This document shows positions 1 through 9,240 of a stretch of DNA of 44,400 nt, piece by piece. A model generated the notes under the pieces. That model did no database searches. It was not told the DNA's origin and worked only from the letters and a program-made list of their open reading frames with translations. The stretch covers positions 1 through 44,400 of the forward strand of contig MPUH01000588.1 in NCBI GenBank assembly GCA_001970955.1, given 5' to 3'. Position numbers and translations under genes: made by a program. Position 1 is the first letter of the stretch, and each line of letters starts with the position of its first letter. The DNA is from Stentor coeruleus. Lineage: Eukaryota; Ciliophora; Heterotrichea; Heterotrichida; Stentoridae.

Positions 1-2
1 CA

Positions 3-491
3 GAAAAGCATCGAAAAGAACTTAAAAAGTCTTCACTCCTTATTGAAACTTCAGTTGATTCTCATATTAAAATCGCAGAATTAATAGAAAAACCTAAAAG
101 CCCAAGCAATATTATAAGCAGCTTTCCTAAGTCCNTATAAGCAGCTTTCCTAAGTCCTCATCAAATTTTGAAGTGACTCAAGGAATAAAACCTATTCCCA
201 AAGTTTTTCGAGAATCTCCATATCAGCAGCCACCATGTAAAATCTCTAATTATAAAAAAAACCAAAATTCCCAAGGCTCAAGTCTTTACCTAAATTCCAA
301 ACAAAATTTATTGACAATACTGTTTTCCAAAAACATATCTTTCAACAGATGATTTTAATAAAGCAAGTTTGGGCGATTATCATAAAGAAAGTGATGAATT
401 AATTATAAGTAAGCGCTTAGCAAAAGCTCATTGTTGCTTTAAAATACCAACTGAAAACTTGTTATTGAAACCTTTAATTTATAAAAAGTAG
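3..491 (+). pseudogene. 3' part of an unidentified ORF, broken by an N-gap duplication and a frame change
   Basis: Reading frame 3 is open from the window edge. It stays open past position 135 if the duplicated 22 nt around the N is counted once, giving about 110 polar, Ser/Lys/Pro-rich residues. Near 310-350 the sensible frame changes without a GT..AG intron of 15 nt. A second frame then continues (Asp-Asp-Phe-Asn-Lys and onward) to a TAG at 489-491. I do not recognise the product. It is either the 3' end of a real gene with a one-base assembly error or a decayed gene. No conserved motif is visible. Confidence 0.35.
113..157. repeat. 22-nt direct repeat around a single N (assembly join)
   Basis: Positions 113-134 and 136-157 are identical, and a single N sits at 135. 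The pattern is that of two contig ends whose overlap was not merged. The true sequence very probably contains the 22 nt once. Confidence 0.9.
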
Positions 492-1380
492 AATTTAAAA
501 GTGTAGAAAGGAATTTTTTATTGAAGTTTGAGAGTTTTTTTGGTTTTTTCTTTATAGTAATTTTTACTTTTAGGAGTTATATGTTAATATATACTTTAGT
601 ATCTACAGTTGTCTCTTGAGGTTCTATGACTTTTAGTAATTTCAAAGATTTTTCGATTATTTTGTTGTTGTTCTATGATTTTTTTCAATGATTTTAATCA
701 TTTCTGTTGTCTTTTCTGAATGATATTTTTAGAAGTTACTATGTAGATTTGTAGTAAGTCAAGGTTCACAGAGTCTGAGAGAATGATTGAAGCAAGTTCA
801 TGAATGATGCTGCTTGGCCAATTATTGAGATAAAAATACTGAGGATTTGAGTATTGCTTTGAAACTAGATGTAAACTTTTTGAAGATTTTTATGGGAAAA
901 GGTAAGATTTTGTGTTGTTGAGTTTTTAATGCGAAAATTTGACAAGTGTTAGGATTTAAATATATGGTTTTATAACTAAGCTTCATCTTATCCATCACAA
1001 ATTCTAAATTCATTTTTTCAACTTCTAATTGTTCAACATTAAACATGCAATCTTTAATCACATTCTTAATCTCTTTTTCTAGTATCTTAATTTTATCTTT
1101 CGAATATTTAATTTCATAATAAGCCTACTTTAATTCTTCTTACATCTAATAAATCTCTCTTGCAGCATTATTTTTTTAGTAGTCACAGTATTCAAGTTTA
1201 TTTCAATATCTTCTTTTTAACTAACAATATGATCAAGAAACTGCTTAGAAAACTCTTGGAAATACTGAACATTTGTAACTTGAGTGTCAAGGATGATTTT
1301 TGATAAAGTATCTTGATTTTATTTTCAATCTTTACTAGAAATCACTTTCCTACTTTTAATCGAAGATAGAAATAAACAGA
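492..1380 (-). pseudogene. Relic of a coiled-coil-like gene with in-frame TAA/TAG
   Basis: No standard-code gene occupies this spacer. On the minus strand, from about 1330 to 830, the translation is helical and charged. Short examples are FSKQFLDHIV and EIKYSKDKIKILEKEIK. TAA or TAG codons interrupt it where Gln would fit, for example between IY and M near 1143 and between LK and AY near 1123. The frame changes near 1200 and again near 900. The next frame reads SNPQYFYLNNWPSSIIHELA and continues to about 700, where one TGA occurs. The family is unknown. It is either a decayed gene or a recoded one. Confidence 0.45.
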
Positions 1381-1651
1381 CTTAAAATTAGAATAAAAAA
1401 TATGAAGAATAAGCATGAACATTAAAAATGCTATGGGATAAATGCAAAGCTATAAAAAATATCTTTTGTTAAGAAGACAGTATCTTTTTAATATTGTAGA
1501 TTATAAATACCAATAAAAAATTGAGTATGGAAATTCATGCTTAAAGTTAGTACTTTCAACAAAAAAATATTTAAAAATATTCAAGCCTTCTTCGGGTTAT
1601 TAAGGATATTAAAAGAGGAAACTTATAATTTCTAAATAGCTGATTAATAAT

Positions 1652-2152
1652 ATGGCATTTTTAGGCAAAATACTCTTGTCAAAGGCTGGAACTATTTCAA
1701 CAAGCACACTATCCTTTAAATCTCCCCTTTTACTATATTTTTCTGCTAGCTGGTGTCCACCATGTCGAGGGTTTACTCCTGTATTGTCTGAATTTTATAC
1801 AAAAGTGAACACTCCGCAAAAACAATGTGAAGTTGTTTTAGCTACTCTGGATGAAACAAAGAAAGATTTTGATGATTATTATGAAAAAATGCCATGGCTA
1901 GCAATCCCATACGAAGACAAAGATATCGTTGTTAATTTAGCAAAAAAATATGGGGTAGAATCAATACCTGCATTGATACTGATTGATGAAAATGGAAAAG
2001 ATTTGAGCAAAGCCTGCAGAGTTGAAGTTGTTAATAAAGGGGTTGAGGCTCTCAATACTTTTAAGTTGCTTCTATCTAAAAATTNAGTTGAAGTTGTTAA
2101 TAAAGGGGTTGAGGCTCTCAATACTTTTAAGTTGCTTCTATCTAAAAATTAG
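1652..2152 (+). CDS. Tryparedoxin/nucleoredoxin-type thioredoxin-fold protein
   Basis: This is a small thiol-disulfide oxidoreductase. The active site WCPPC lies at residues 34-38, inside the context FSASWCPPCRGF. That context is typical of the tryparedoxin/nucleoredoxin branch rather than classical thioredoxin (WCGPC). A cis-Pro region (SIPALILI) follows at about residues 111-118. The ORF as written is 166 codons, but it runs through an N (2085) flanked by a 65-nt duplication. Counting the repeat once gives about 144 residues, normal for a single-domain tryparedoxin-like protein, ending at the same TAG. The start is the first ATG after an AT-rich leader with upstream stops. It has no signal peptide and is probably cytosolic. 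The substrate is not inferable. Confidence 0.88.
   Translation: MAFLGKILLSKAGTISTSTLSFKSPLLLYFSASWCPPCRGFTPVLSEFYTKVNTPQKQCEVVLATLDETKKDFDDYYEKMPWLAIPYEDKDIVVNLAKKYGVESIPALILIDENGKDLSKACRVEVVNKGVEALNTFKLLLSKNXVEVVNKGVEALNTFKLLLSKN
2020..2150. repeat. 65-nt direct repeat around a single N (assembly join)
   Basis: Positions 2020-2084 and 2086-2150 are identical and separated by one N. The repeat lengthens the 3' end of the thioredoxin-like ORF artificially by 22 codons. Confidence 0.92.
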
Positions 2153-2159
2153 AAAATTT

Positions 2160-2900
2160 CTCTTTCTTAGAAGTAATTTTATTTGCATAAGTACTGATGC
2201 TGATGAATAGCATGCTTATCTAGAAATCAAATATATTCATACAATTTATTTGAGCTATAGCATAACAATGCTTTTTTCTACTAAATGATTTCTCTACTTA
2301 CTTTCGGAAAATTTTATTAATATATTTTCAATCTAAAATTATGTATAGTTTCTTTAACGTTTAATATCATCTTGAAGTGTTTGCTCTTCCAAATAAATCC
2401 TTAATTTCTTTCTGCATTTAAATTAGCACATATAATTAACTGTAGTTTTTTATCACTAATAATATTTACTTTAATTTATGTTCTTTCTACAATTTCTTCC
2501 GTCTGTTTAATTACAAAAGTAGTGCTAGACCTAGCAGCAAGTGGTCTTCCTACATATTAAATATTGTTTTAGCACTAAAAATTTTCGAGGTAAATATTTT
2601 CAATCAAAGTTTGGGATACAATATATTTGCCTCTAAAGACTTTGATTTACTTTCTTATTTCTTCAATTCCTCACAGCCTTATTGTTTTTATTCATCTACA
2701 CATCCACCTCTTAATAAATCACTCTCTTATAGTAGGCTTTACAGTCCCAAAAGCATCATAAGTAGTAAAAATATTCATCACAAATATCAAAATTTATTGA
2801 TTTTCAAAGGTCCATAAACATTCGACTAGCCTTATCATAGCAAATAAATAAGACAAAAATTGATAGCTTTAGAAAAATACCAAGACTTCTGAGAATATAG
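2160..2900 (-). pseudogene. Relic coding sequence of unknown family, TAA/TAG in frame
   Basis: The minus strand of this spacer reads as protein over about 200 codons. One section begins TTYDAFGTVKPTIRE (about 2770-2720). A section from about 2630 to 2260 contains GKYIVSQTLIEN, YVGRPLAARSSTTFVIKQTE and KLQLIICANLNAERN. TAA or TAG occurs at several positions in this frame where Gln would be acceptable, and one TGA occurs near 2235. There is a frame change between 2720 and 2650. I cannot assign a family. Proline, glycine, arginine, alanine and valine content is higher than a chance AT-rich translation would give. A small plus-strand ORF at 2611-2817 is the antisense of this relic. Confidence 0.45.
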
Positions 2901-3179
2901 GCAACTTAAATTCTTGATAGGTGTTTAAATTCTTTTCCATACTACGTTGATTTTCTTCAATAAAATATTGTTACATCACAGAAAAAGCGATATCCTTTAA
3001 AGACAGGCATTTAATTTTTCAATTTTTTAAGACTAAATAACACCTGTTATTATTTTTTGCACATTTTTTTGAACCTCATTTATTAGGAGTACGACTTTTG
3101 CTTATTTTCCTAGGCCAATGCTAATTTTTTTTTTTCTCTTCCATTGCTTAGTATTAATTTTAATTACTTTCGAAAGTTC

Positions 3180-4883
3180 CTATCTAGGAGAGTTTAGCTT
3201 GCCTGTATTTGGAATCATTGTGGAAATTATCTCCTTTGTATATCTCAGACGCTTGCTCATTTCTCTATTACCTGAGTCCAAAGCGTTGATCAGCGGTGTG
3301 CTTGTGATTTCTCCATTTTTACTAATATACACCACGTACTTTGTATCGCTACACAGCATAAGTTCTGATTTATCAGTAAAATACACTTGGACAATTTTGA
3401 TACTTAGTCTAAATATTATTGCGTGGCTAGTTACAAGCCATTTTTTAATATAAGGCAAAGGGGAAATGCTTTCATGAATAATATCGTCATTTTTTAAGTG
3501 CTTTTTAAAATGTTGGAGAAGTTTAACTTTTTTCATAAGCTCCTGAGGATACTCGTCAAATGTATATTCGTTAAGAATATCTTCTCCAGGATTCGGCCCT
3601 TTTGACAAGTACTGGAATAGTTGTCCGTCGTTGGTGCATGAAATTTTTGATGCATCATTGAAGTACATTCCTGCACAGCCATTAGAAAAAACAAACGCCA
3701 AGCCGTATTTATTGGAGTAATCAACCCATTTTTTAACCCATATCTTGGGCCCACCAACTGTTGGGGTATACATAGATATTGTAGCTTGCTTTTTTATCCT
3801 TGATCCTGAGCCATCATTTCTTTCTCCAGACATAGCTCTACCTTCTACTCTGCTAGACTGCTTAAGGTCTTCCTTATTATTTGACATGGACCTCGGCTTA
3901 GCAGAAGAATCTCTTCCTCTTCCAGAGCTTAGTCCTGTAGTTTTCTCAAATTGCCGCATGTATGTTGAGCTTGGGGGAATTGCTAAAGTGCTTGTTGGGA
4001 GAAATTTAGGAAATTGATTTTTTAAAAAAAAAGGATGCTCTTCTATATCAGATATTGTAGGTCTGAGGACTGGATCTGTCACAAGAATTTTTTCAATTAA
4101 GTCTTTAGCTTCTGGAGTTAATGTAATATGGTCAGGAAAGCTATAGGCATTCATTTTAATGCGCCGATAAGTTGTTTTCACGTCATTAGTTTCAAATGGT
4201 GGTTTTCCAATTAACAGAGTGTACATAAGTACACCGAAGCTCCAGATATCAACTTCATAAGAATGACCATTTTTTCCATCAAGAATTTCTGGAGCTATAT
4301 AATTTGGAGTGCCACAAATAGTTCGTTTTTTCTCACCATCGAATTCAAGTTTAGCAGCGAGGCCGAAGTCACCCATTTTGACTTCCATTTTTTCACTAAG
4401 GAAAATATTTCCAAGCTTGATATCTCTATGTATCACTCGGTGACTATGAAGATATCTTAAAGATGAAAGAACTTGAGCTAAATAGCATTGTGTTTCAAGT
4501 TCAGTTATTCTTTTTCTTCTTTTCATCAAATCATTTAGCGTTTGATTTGGACAGATCTCTAATATTATGTAAACAAAGTCACTATCTTCAAAATAACCTT
4601 CAAACTTTACTATATTTGTGTGGTGAAGAACTTTATGTATCTTAACTTCTGCCATGAACTTTTGTCTTTGTCTAGCTTTCGAAATAGAGGCTTTTTCCAT
4701 CATTTTCAGAGCATACATGATTTTTGTTTCTATATTAATTGCTTCATAGACTTTGGCAAAGCCTCCTTTTCCAAGGAGTCTTCCTTTTGAGTATCTTCTT
4801 ACCAATATTTCTCCATTAGATTTTACAAGTTTCTCTTCAACTATCTGTATGTCATCATGTCTGGACATAATTGCAAGATTCAT
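3180..4883 (-). CDS. PLK: Polo-like kinase (Ser/Thr kinase plus polo-box domain)
   Basis: The product is 567 residues, close to animal PLK1 length. The N-terminal kinase domain (about 30-290) has the glycine loop GKGGFA (39-44), the ALK lysine K60, HRDIK (152-156), DFG (172-174) and APE (198-200). The activation segment KKRTICGTPNY carries T188, at the position of the PLK1 T-loop threonine. A Ser/Lys-rich linker follows. From about residue 385 (WVKKWVDYSNKYGLAFVFSNG) a polo-box pair begins, the phosphopeptide-binding module specific to the family. Expected roles are in mitosis, basal bodies and cytokinesis. The gene stands alone, with spacers of about 1 kb on both sides. An in-frame second Met (residue 6) could also be the start. 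Confidence 0.95.
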   Translation of the reverse strand: MNLAIMSRHDDIQIVEEKLVKSNGEILVRRYSKGRLLGKGGFAKVYEAINIETKIMYALKMMEKASISKARQRQKFMAEVKIHKVLHHTNIVKFEGYFEDSDFVYIILEICPNQTLNDLMKRRKRITELETQCYLAQVLSSLRYLHSHRVIHRDIKLGNIFLSEKMEVKMGDFGLAAKLEFDGEKKRTICGTPNYIAPEILDGKNGHSYEVDIWSFGVLMYTLLIGKPPFETNDVKTTYRRIKMNAYSFPDHITLTPEAKDLIEKILVTDPVLRPTISDIEEHPFFLKNQFPKFLPTSTLAIPPSSTYMRQFEKTTGLSSGRGRDSSAKPRSMSNNKEDLKQSSRVEGRAMSGERNDGSGSRIKKQATISMYTPTVGGPKIWVKKWVDYSNKYGLAFVFSNGCAGMYFNDASKISCTNDGQLFQYLSKGPNPGEDILNEYTFDEYPQELMKKVKLLQHFKKHLKNDDIIHESISPLPYIKKWLVTSHAIIFRLSIKIVQVYFTDKSELMLCSDTKYVVYISKNGEITSTPLINALDSGNREMSKRLRYTKEIISTMIPNTGKLNSPR

Positions 4884-6036
4884 TTTTAAACGAAATGCAA
4901 GTGACTATTATTGACTGATATTATTAAAGTCTAGCTTATTATCTTTGAAAACAATGATATAAATCTTTCTTTAATTAGAGAAAACATATTTAGCTAATTT
5001 AAGACGAGTTGAATAATTTTTGATAAACAATTTCAATACATAGTCTATAATGGAATAATTTATAAAAACTAAGCTGTTGCAAATCTGTATAAAATTTATA
5101 TGCTAAATTTAAATAACTAATAACTCTAGAATATAATATATAATTCAAATAATCATCATTAAATTCTCTATATAATTCAGGAATTTTCAACGACTACCCA
5201 TAAGAAAACAAATTTGGAAAAAATAATTATTGGAAAATACTCTAAAATACATAAAAATCGTATAATATACACTATTTTATTAAATAATAAGTATAAAAAT
5301 AGAAAGAGGAATATGGGACTATTAAACACTGTATAACAAGCTTCTAATTTAGACTATTGAAGCTAAATTAAGCTCTTAGGCAAGCTATAAAATAAATTAA
5401 ATATTATAGCAATTTGATATGGCACTGAACCTATGATTAAGTGATCTTAGCCAACTAGAAAGTGAAATACTTTATTTTTCAGCAATTTCCCACTAGCAAG
5501 TGGCTGCTTTGATATGCAAAATCATAAATTTTAATTTTTTTTTAAATTTAAATCTGAAAATATTACTACACAACAAAATATTTTAAAATAGATTAAGTAA
5601 TAGATTGAATTTTCTATATACCTAATACTAAATTGTACGATTCAGCTATAGCATAATAACTAATCCAGAATAGGAAAGCAAACTTTCCTTCTTAAATAAT
5701 ATTATGAGTGATTACTTATAATTTTATTCATTTCAAATTAAAATCACTGAAGAAATTGTATAAAGTTCCTATAATTACTTTTAAAGGCACATAAAAGAAG
5801 CATTTATCTCTTCCTACTGATTTAATCAAAACTGATTCGCATAAATCACAATAAAACACTCACAAAAAAAGTAAATATTCAAATCCCTTATGTTAGAAGA
5901 TGAGCATAAAACTAATTCTTTTTCACAAGAAAAAATTTCAACTTTTTATATTCTAATCAACTTTAACTCAGGCAATCCAGCTAGAGGACAACTTTTTAGG
6001 CAAAACTTTGAGTATGGTCCATATTTATTGGCAGCA
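4884..6036 (-). other. Spacer between Polo kinase and RPL9, with a possible short relic
   Basis: No standard-code gene of normal size is seen. A minus-strand stretch at about 5240-4999 reads as protein (KIPELYREFNDDYLNY, then YRLCIEIVYQKLFNSS to a TAA). It includes one in-frame TAG just upstream of Ser-Leu-Lys. It could be a fragment of a decayed gene. The remaining part, about 5240-5890, is AT-rich, and I see nothing coding in it. It must contain the promoter of the RPL9 gene, but no recognisable element was found. Confidence 0.3.
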
Positions 6037-6606
6037 ATGAGGCAAATACTTAAGACCGACAAAGTAAAAGTGCCAGAAGGGATCACAGTAGCCTCTCATG
6101 CCAGAACAGTTACAGTTGTGGGTCCTCGTGGTAAACTCTCAAAAACATTCAAGCATGTTCCTGTGGACATACAAATTCTTGATGGAGGAAAGGTTGTTAA
6201 GATCGACAGCTGGTTTGCTAACAAAAAGCAAGCAGCTTGCGTTAAAAGCGTCTTATCAGCTATTGAGAATCTATTCACAGGAGTTTTAAAGGGCTATGAG
6301 TACCACATGAGACTTGTTTATGCTCACTTTCCAATCAATGTCAACATCCCCGGCGACAAAGGATCAATTGAAATTAGAAACTTTATCGGTGAAAGGAGAG
6401 TAAGAAAGATAAAAATGCTTGATGGTGTCGTAATTGAAAAAAGTGATGCGATGAAAGATGAGCTTATTCTTAAGGGCAATGATTTAGAACTTGTGTCTCT
6501 CTCTGCAGCTCTTATCCAACAGTCATGTGCTGCTAAGAAAAAGGATGTCAGAAAATTCTTAGACGGTATTTATGTTAGTGAAAGGACTAATGTAGTTAAA
6601 GAATAG
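6037..6606 (+). CDS. RPL9: 60S ribosomal protein L9 (uL6)
   Basis: This is a large-subunit ribosomal protein of the uL6 family. The match runs from ILKTDKVKVPEGI at the N terminus through VVGPRGKL, the NIPGDKGSIEIRNFIGE block and the C-terminal LVSLSAALIQQSC (the usual final helix region). The frame is open upstream to 5890. I place the start at the internal ATG at 6037 because it gives 189 residues, the normal L9 length. The 49 upstream codons resemble nothing in L9 and are probably 5' leader. RPL36 lies 1.3 kb downstream on the same strand. Confidence 0.95.
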   Translation: MRQILKTDKVKVPEGITVASHARTVTVVGPRGKLSKTFKHVPVDIQILDGGKVVKIDSWFANKKQAACVKSVLSAIENLFTGVLKGYEYHMRLVYAHFPINVNIPGDKGSIEIRNFIGERRVRKIKMLDGVVIEKSDAMKDELILKGNDLELVSLSAALIQQSCAAKKKDVRKFLDGIYVSERTNVVKE

Positions 6607-6649
6607 ATAGAATAACCATCAAATTATTTCGTTTAGTGTTTTTTGTCAA

Positions 6650-7515
6650 TTTAGTTTGTCTCTTTATTAAATTTAAGTTTAAGGGATTAATAACTTAATA
6701 TTGAATATAATATTTGTAATATATAAATCAATTTTCTTTTTATACATAAATTTATTATCTGTCATGTTAATATAAAGACAATAAAATAAATATTGCATGT
6801 TATCCTTTGGGACATGATTTAGTTAAAATGAATTGCCCAAATATATCTCCATTATAATATTTATGGGAATCATAAAATTACCTGAACAGAACCTTCACTG
6901 GAGTCCCAGTTCAAATTTTGATCATTGCTTAATTTTATATAAATGATCTAATAAAAACTACTAAAAAAAGTATATTTTTTCTCTAAGTCAATCCCTTAAA
7001 GAAGGGCATATTTTTCATTATGAATCTCATCTTTAATCCTTATTATTAAAAACTCCACCCACTCCAGCATTGAATTTTTAATTGATAATCTTCCTTTTGC
7101 AGATTAATAAACTGATTGTTTGCCAACTTAAATAATGATTATAGGTATTCTTAATAGAATCTTATCTGCATTTATATATTTTAAAATAATGTGATGAAGG
7201 TCCCAGAAATAGCATGGTTTAAGATCATTTATTTTGAGAGTTTTAGTGCAAAGTGCTGACTTCACACCTACACTATATTATTATCTCCCTGCCAAGATAG
7301 TTTTTTTCTCTCTTCTTTTAACCTGTTGACGGTATTGGCATAAAATATATCACAATTTTGGCCTAAATCAGAGAGGACTTAGCTGACACACAGCTAAGAA
7401 GCATGCTATCTTGCTGTTTGAAAGTCGCAAACCTTTGAGGTAATCTAAAATCCTGCAATCTCAGTCAAGAAATGATTGACTATAATGAGCTAAAACCAAA
7501 TGAGTAATTAAGTTA
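6650..7515 (-). pseudogene. Long relic ORF on the minus strand, stops only at apparent Gln/Trp positions
   Basis: Between RPL9 and RPL36 the minus strand gives about 280 protein-like codons. From 7512 it reads LIWF, then LIIVNHFLTEIAGF, ITSKVCDF, VLSDL, NCDIFYANTVNRLKEERKK, SVGVKSALCTKTLKIND and LKPCYFWDLHHIILKYIN. Further on come SIKNSMLEWVEFLIIRIKDE and NWDSSEGSVQVIL. About eleven TAA/TAG codons fall between these blocks before any TGA. One TGA then follows VIL near 6870. The only clear frame change is at a run of seven A (7299-7305 on the plus strand). The family is not recognised. Either it is a decayed gene or one using reassigned stops. Confidence 0.5.
7378..7398. repeat. Perfect 8-bp inverted repeat (hairpin)
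   Basis: CTTAGCTG at 7378-7385 and CAGCTAAG at 7391-7398 pair perfectly across a 5-nt loop. A second, weaker hairpin (AGTCAA / TTGACT, loop of 7) lies at 7463-7481. Both lie inside the relic upstream of RPL36. No function can be assigned. Confidence 0.5.
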
Positions 7516-7913
7516 ATTCAGCAGTTTGGAGTATTTTATAATATAGCTTAATCAAAGTAAAAATGCGCCTGTGAGTTTTGCATAATCAAGCGGAAAGCTA
7601 GTATTAGTTGAAGCTAACTATTCATACCGCCAGAACATATGACATAACTACAATTTCTTGGATACCTAAAATGAAGAGCATTGAGACAATGTGCTTTCTA
7701 TTTTACTAGAAAAGCTATTTGCACTAGCAGAAAAATTGATAGAAAAGCTTATAAGAATCAGGGTTTATAATTTGAAATATCTAGCAGAGACCTTTGATTT
7801 CAATTCTGACAGTGATTTTTGTTTTAAGGGAGTTTTCATTCATATTATTATAAGAAATCTTGCAAGCCTATTTAATAGCCTAAAAACTCTCTACTCCACA
7901 ACTTTGATAATAA

Positions 7914-8237
7914 ATGGCGAGGCCTGGAAAAGCACCCAAAAAAGCGAAGAAGCTGACTAAAGGTCACGCTGTGACTAAGTTAGCCAAAGTAGCAAAACCC
8001 TCATACAGAAAGGGCCGGCTTTCCAAAAGAACAGCTCTGGTTCGTTCAGTAATCCGTGAAGTTACCGGATTCGCTCCATATGAGAGAAAAGTATTAGAAT
8101 TACTCCAAGCTGGTAGCACAAAAGACGAAAAGAAAGCTCTTAAAGTTGCAAAAAGACGTTTAGGTACCCACAAAAGAGGCATGAACAAGCGAGAAACCAT
8201 GAGAATGGTGATGCAGAAGATGAGGCACAAGAACTAA
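7914..8237 (+). CDS. RPL36: 60S ribosomal protein L36 (eL36)
   Basis: This is a 107-residue basic protein. The diagnostic eL36 core is present: GRLSKRTALVRSVIREVTGFAPYERK, then RRLGTHKRGMNKRE at the C-terminal half. The N terminus (MARPGKAPKK, then KGHAVTK) is normal. The start is the first ATG of the conserved block. The frame is shared by nothing upstream, and the 89-codon ORF overlapping 5' (7691-7960) is in another frame and is not a gene. It converges on the methyltransferase gene, with 52 bp between the stop codons. Confidence 0.96.
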   Translation: MARPGKAPKKAKKLTKGHAVTKLAKVAKPSYRKGRLSKRTALVRSVIREVTGFAPYERKVLELLQAGSTKDEKKALKVAKRRLGTHKRGMNKRETMRMVMQKMRHKN

Positions 8238-8289
8238 ACTCACACTTACTAACCTTCTTCTTCAAACAATTTTTTATAAAATCATCTAT

Positions 8290-9171
8290 CTAGAGTTTAA
8301 ATCCGATAATTAATAGAAAGTCAGTGGCTAGAGGAGTTTCTTCAACTCTTAGGAGATTCGTAAGTTCCTGTTCAATGTAATTATCGATTTTCTGTTTGAT
8401 CTCTGTTGGCTGTTCAGCAAGGCTGGGCTCTTGCAAAAAAAAGCTCTTAAGTTCTTCAATGCTATTACTTTTAAATGTAATGTTTTCATAGAACATAAAA
8501 GTTTTATGGAAACCTGCCTCATTGAACATCCTTTTTATCATCCCAGTATTTTTTAAGTCACTTCTAAAACGTAGAGGACTGACTATACCAAATTTTTGAC
8601 GCACACGCTCAGAAATCACTCGGTAATTATCAGCTTCTCGTTTTCCTGTGACTGATGCTCCAATAATCCCACCTGGCTGCAGGACTCTATAAGCTTCAGT
8701 AAGGACTTTTTTAGTAGTTTCTAGCTCCTCTATAGTTGCTAGAGCTAAAAATCTATCAAAGCTCTCGCCAGCAAAAGGTAGATGTGAAGGTACAACCTTT
8801 AAGACTTCTGTGTTGGGAAGATTCTTCTCTTTGGCTACCTTTAAGAAGCACTCAATGTGGTCTGTCAGCGTGTATGTAGCAGATGATGTCAACTGTGGGA
8901 TGAGGATTTCAGCACCTGACCCTGTGCCTCCACCAATTTCCAAGACTTTTTTAGCTTTGCCTAGCTGCAGAAATGGGGCAATCGTTCTATAAGCCTTTAG
9001 GGATAGCCGAGAATTGTAAATGTTGTACCAGTTCAGAGCTTTTTCCCAATATTTCTCCAAACCCTCAATATCTTCTTTAGGAGCTTGAGCTACAGGGAGG
9101 ACTTTGCTACCAAAGCGTCGAAATAAAATCGATCTTGTGAGCATTATTATCCAATTATTCCATCCACTCAC
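8290..9171 (-). CDS. Class I SAM-dependent methyltransferase, possibly mitochondrial
   Basis: The 293-residue product has the Rossmann methyltransferase core. Motif I is KVLEIGGGTGSG (about 74-85). An acidic strand, TLTDHIE, follows motif I. LPFAGESFDRFLALATIEEL is the motif IV region, and VLQPGGIIGAS is post-motif IV. This layout matches the UbiE/Methyltransf_11 type. The first 25 residues (LTRSILFRRFGSK) are basic and hydroxylated, compatible with a mitochondrial presequence; this is an inference. An alternative start is Met10. The substrate is unknown. The stop codon of the next minus-strand gene upstream lies 70 bp away, so the promoter must be very short. Confidence 0.85.
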   Translation of the reverse strand: MSGWNNWIIMLTRSILFRRFGSKVLPVAQAPKEDIEGLEKYWEKALNWYNIYNSRLSLKAYRTIAPFLQLGKAKKVLEIGGGTGSGAEILIPQLTSSATYTLTDHIECFLKVAKEKNLPNTEVLKVVPSHLPFAGESFDRFLALATIEELETTKKVLTEAYRVLQPGGIIGASVTGKREADNYRVISERVRQKFGIVSPLRFRSDLKNTGMIKRMFNEAGFHKTFMFYENITFKSNSIEELKSFFLQEPSLAEQPTEIKQKIDNYIEQELTNLLRVEETPLATDFLLIIGFKL

Positions 9172-9240
9172 AAGTATGGAGTTTAGACCTAAACAATTTT
9201 TTAAAATACTTCCTAATTATTTGTATAGATTTAATAGCAA

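Noticed and set aside
2020-2150. Biological tandem duplication at the thioredoxin-like C terminus
   Set aside because: The exact repeat is separated by an N, and the same pattern recurs at two other N positions.
3118-3453. 111-codon plus-strand ORF inside the Polo kinase gene
   Set aside because: It is antisense to the polo-box region and has no features of its own.
5890-6036. Upstream in-frame extension of RPL9
   Set aside because: The 49 codons have no counterpart in uL6 proteins, and the internal ATG gives the normal length.
7191-7259. C/D-box snoRNA (GTGATGA then CTGA, about 69 nt apart)
   Set aside because: No terminal stem flanks the boxes, no internal C'/D' pair is evident, and the stretch reads as relic coding sequence.
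7691-7960. 89-codon ORF overlapping the RPL36 start
   Set aside because: It overlaps RPL36 in another frame, its sequence is low-complexity, and it has no family resemblance.
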